From the NCBI RefSeq assembly GCF_052324685.1, contig NC_135221.1, forward strand, positions 6,537,875-6,601,874: DNA of 64,000 bases, written 5' to 3'. The number at the start of each line of letters is the position of its first letter. Position 1 is the stretch's first letter. The translations under genes were made by a program, and so were the position numbers. The notes below the pieces were generated by a model that made no database searches, had not been told where the DNA came from, and worked only from the letters and a program-made list of their open reading frames with translations. Below are positions 61,975 through 64,000 of this stretch, piece after piece. This DNA is from Brachyhypopomus gauderio. Lineage: Eukaryota > Chordata > Actinopteri > Gymnotiformes > Hypopomidae.

Positions 61975-64000
61975 TCACGTGTAGGCATAATCTATATCTG
62001 GTATTCCTCCTTCTCTGTATCCACGGTTGGTGCCGTAGCCTGGATTTGCTGTGTGGTTGAGGGTGCTCCTATAAAGGGTTGTGTTATTTGAGGGGAAAAT
62101 GGTATGAATGTATGTCATGTCCTCAACCTTTGCCTTTGGCTGCAAAGGCTGGTGGGTTGCCAGTGGCGTCATCTGGAAACCAGGAGTTCCGATCTCCAAG
62201 ATTGAGGTGTCCTTAATTGTACCAGACTCTACATAGTCATCATAATGTTTACCACCACTACGGGAAGCAACAACGTCTCGTCCATAGACATTGTGATCAT
62301 CAGCTGTGAGGTATCCTGCGCGATGTCCATACCAGCAGAAGATCCCAAAGATTAAGAACAAAGAAACACATGCAGTCACCCCTCCTATAATCCCCGCAAG
62401 TGGTAAGGATGTTAGGTCATCCGTACCCTGTTCGTCCTGGCCCTGGTCAGCACCAGGTTCAAGCTGGGGATAAGCTGTCTCTGTTCTAGCACAAGCAGGG
62501 TGCTCATGCTCTGACTCAGTGTTCATATTTAACCCCCCTGTAGCTGTAATGGATGTCCATTTCCCCTTGTTCACAACAAGAGGCACCAAGCAGATAATAT
62601 AACTTGAATGGGGTTGTAATTGAGTAAGTAAATACTCTCGTCGGTCCCCCGGGACTAGTGTCTCTGTTATTGACCCCATGGCCGGATTGTTGCCTAGTCT
62701 TAACCAGGACAGCCTGAAAGCTGAAGCTGGTTGTGCAGCCTGCCATGTAATATGGACCGTCTCTGGAGTTAAAGGCTTCACACTGATGACCAATGACTTT
62801 CCAGTAATCCCATCTTCACTAGCAACAGAACCGTCCTGTCCCAAATCAGGGTACCTGTGCACGGGTCGTCTGGACCTGAGGGTAAATAGAGAACCTTGTG
62901 GAAGTGGAGGGGTAGTTGTAGTTGGGGTGTCTGTAGGAAAATCTCCTTTGTCTCTCTTGGCTCCATCACTTCCGCCCAATCCACCACCTCCCCCAGGTCC
63001 ATCTACCAAAGCCTCACATTGTTCCATTTGACTTGTGAGGTCCCGAAGTGTTTTGCCCCTTGCCTTTTCTGGTCCATGACAGGTTAGACCCCTCACAGTT
63101 ACCGATGAGCCTCGGACATGCAACCAATCGTGTAACCAGCGGAGGTTGCAGCCACAGTACCAAGGATTTCCACGGAGAAGCAGCTGTGAAATGCTGTCCA
63201 AGTCCCTGAATAAACCTCTGGGGAGGGTTGTAAGATTGTTGCCTGATAAGTCAAGCTTCTGTAACCTTCGCATGCCTTCCAGAGAACTCCTTGGCATGTG
63301 CACCATGGCGTTATCCTGCAGGTATAGTCGAAGGAGATGCATGCTCGGAAGATTTAATGGTGGTGACTGAAGCGAGTTGCGCACTAGAGAGAGCTCGGTT
63401 AAATTAGACAGCCGTGAAAATGTGTCGTCAGCTATGCGCTGATTTGCCAACAGGTTCCCATCAAGGAATAGGCGTCTGAGGGAAGTGAGTCCTCTGAACG
63501 CATGGGTTGGAATAGTAGAGATTCGGTTATCGTCTAATCGAAGCTCCTCGAGGGATGACGGTAACCCTGATGGTATGCTCGAGAGATGGTTGCGTGACAA
63601 GAAGAGAAGTCGTAGCCGTGGATTATTTGCAAAGGCCTTTTCTTCAATACTAACGGTTGAAATTGAATTATCATCCATGTGCAGTTTCTCTAGCAACGGT
63701 AAACGTGCAAGAGCGGCACGAGGCAACGTTCGTATGTTGTTGTCCTGCAAATGGAGTTCACGCAGTGATGGAGGCAGGTGCGTTGGAAAGTCGTCGAGTT
63801 CATTGTCGTAAAGATAAACTACCCGCACAGTCATTCGTCTTTCTAACGAGACCGGCAGACCGGCGTTATCAATGCGATTGTTTTGCAAATAAAGCACTGC
63901 TGCTGTTAACGGTAAAGCTGGTATGATGCTCAGGCCACGGTCGTTGCAGTAAATGAACCCGTCATCACACCTGCACGCTGATGGACATTGGACTTCCCCT
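61975..64000 (-). CDS. flrt1: Fibronectin leucine-rich transmembrane protein 1 (5' end outside window)
   Basis: A single intronless coding block on the minus strand continues past 64000, and the first visible codons are [20 protein letters not shown], the LRRNT cap. About ten leucine-rich repeats follow ([47 protein letters not shown]), then the LRRCT cap ([16 protein letters not shown]), a fibronectin type III domain ([20 protein letters not shown]), a transmembrane helix ([20 protein letters not shown]) and a short tail ending [11 protein letters not shown]. That exact tail and the overall match favour FLRT1 over FLRT2/3. FLRT proteins bind latrophilins and Unc5 receptors and modulate FGF receptor signalling. 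A proline/threonine and glycine-rich linker after LRRCT is longer than I recall for the mammalian protein. The gene is antisense inside the macrod1 intron. Confidence 0.96.
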   Translation of the reverse strand, partial: GEVQCPSACRCDDGFIYCNDRGLSIIPALPLTAAVLYLQNNRIDNAGLPVSLERRMTVRVVYLYDNELDDFPTHLPPSLRELHLQDNNIRTLPRAALARLPLLEKLHMDDNSISTVSIEEKAFANNPRLRLLFLSRNHLSSIPSGLPSSLEELRLDDNRISTIPTHAFRGLTSLRRLFLDGNLLANQRIADDTFSRLSNLTELSLVRNSLQSPPLNLPSMHLLRLYLQDNAMVHMPRSSLEGMRRLQKLDLSGNNLTTLPRGLFRDLDSISQLLLRGNPWYCGCNLRWLHDWLHVRGSSVTVRGLTCHGPEKARGKTLRDLTSQMEQCEALVDGPGGGGGLGGSDGAKRDKGDFPTDTPTTTTPPLPQGSLFTLRSRRPVHRYPDLGQDGSVASEDGITGKSLVISVKPLTPETVHITWQAAQPASAFRLSWLRLGNNPAMGSITETLVPGDRREYLLTQLQPHSSYIICLVPLVVNKGKWTSITATGGLNMNTESEHEHPACARTETAYPQLEPGADQGQDEQGTDDLTSLPLAGIIGGVTACVSLFLIFGIFCWYGHRAGYLTADDHNVYGRDVVASRSGGKHYDDYVESGTIKDTSILEIGTPGFQMTPLATHQPLQPKAKVEDMTYIHTIFPSNNTTLYRSTLNHTANPGYGTNRGYREGGIPDIDYAYT

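Overview
This window is teleost fish nuclear DNA. It holds spliced genes with GT-AG introns, long (TG)n and (CT)n microsatellites, and fish-type repeats (a Tc1-like element, a hAT MITE, an EnSpm/CACTA element, an L2-like LINE and a tRNA-derived SINE). No species can be fixed from sequence alone. All gene names come from recognising translated exons by eye; no database search was run.

Layout. 1-9018 (+): the last eight exons of a neuregulin-2 gene, from the EGF domain to the stop, then a long 3'UTR. 11960-13351: a decayed Tc1-like transposon with a 177-bp hAT MITE nested in it, both with intact target-site duplications. 13526-21673: an 8.1-kb EnSpm/CACTA-like transposon carrying a zinc-finger/Tnp2-like transposase gene and a second, spliced companion gene. 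22505-23959 (+): a GT31 beta-1,3-N-acetylglucosaminyltransferase, B3GNT2-like. 26203-27185 (-): eif1ad, four coding exons. 29176-34222 (-): ctsf (cathepsin F), 13 exons. 34947-36830 (+): trpt1, seven exons, divergent from ctsf. 37883-42914 (-): fermt3 (kindlin-3), 14 coding exons, convergent with trpt1. 45265-46544 (+): the first three exons of macrod1, whose next intron runs past the end of the window. Inside that intron are an L2-like LINE with an uninterrupted 1006-codon ORF and a 44-bp minisatellite upstream of it (47.5-51.6 kb), a SINE (53.3-53.6 kb), and flrt1 on the opposite strand (61975-64000, 5' end outside).

The cellular genes are unrelated in function: growth-factor signalling, glycan extension, RNA binding, lysosomal proteolysis, tRNA splicing repair, integrin activation, ADP-ribose hydrolysis and axon guidance/adhesion. 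From general knowledge, EIF1AD, CTSF, TRPT1, FERMT3 and MACROD1/FLRT1 lie together in human 11q13, and FLRT1 sits antisense within MACROD1 there too, so this is conserved vertebrate synteny. Every reading frame was checked by exon-phase arithmetic, and each complete spliced CDS closes on a stop codon in frame.

The least ordinary material is mobile: the two-gene CACTA element with its asymmetric subterminal repeats, and the LINE whose 5' region is a 44-bp repeat open in all three frames, so that copy number would set which frame runs into ORF2.
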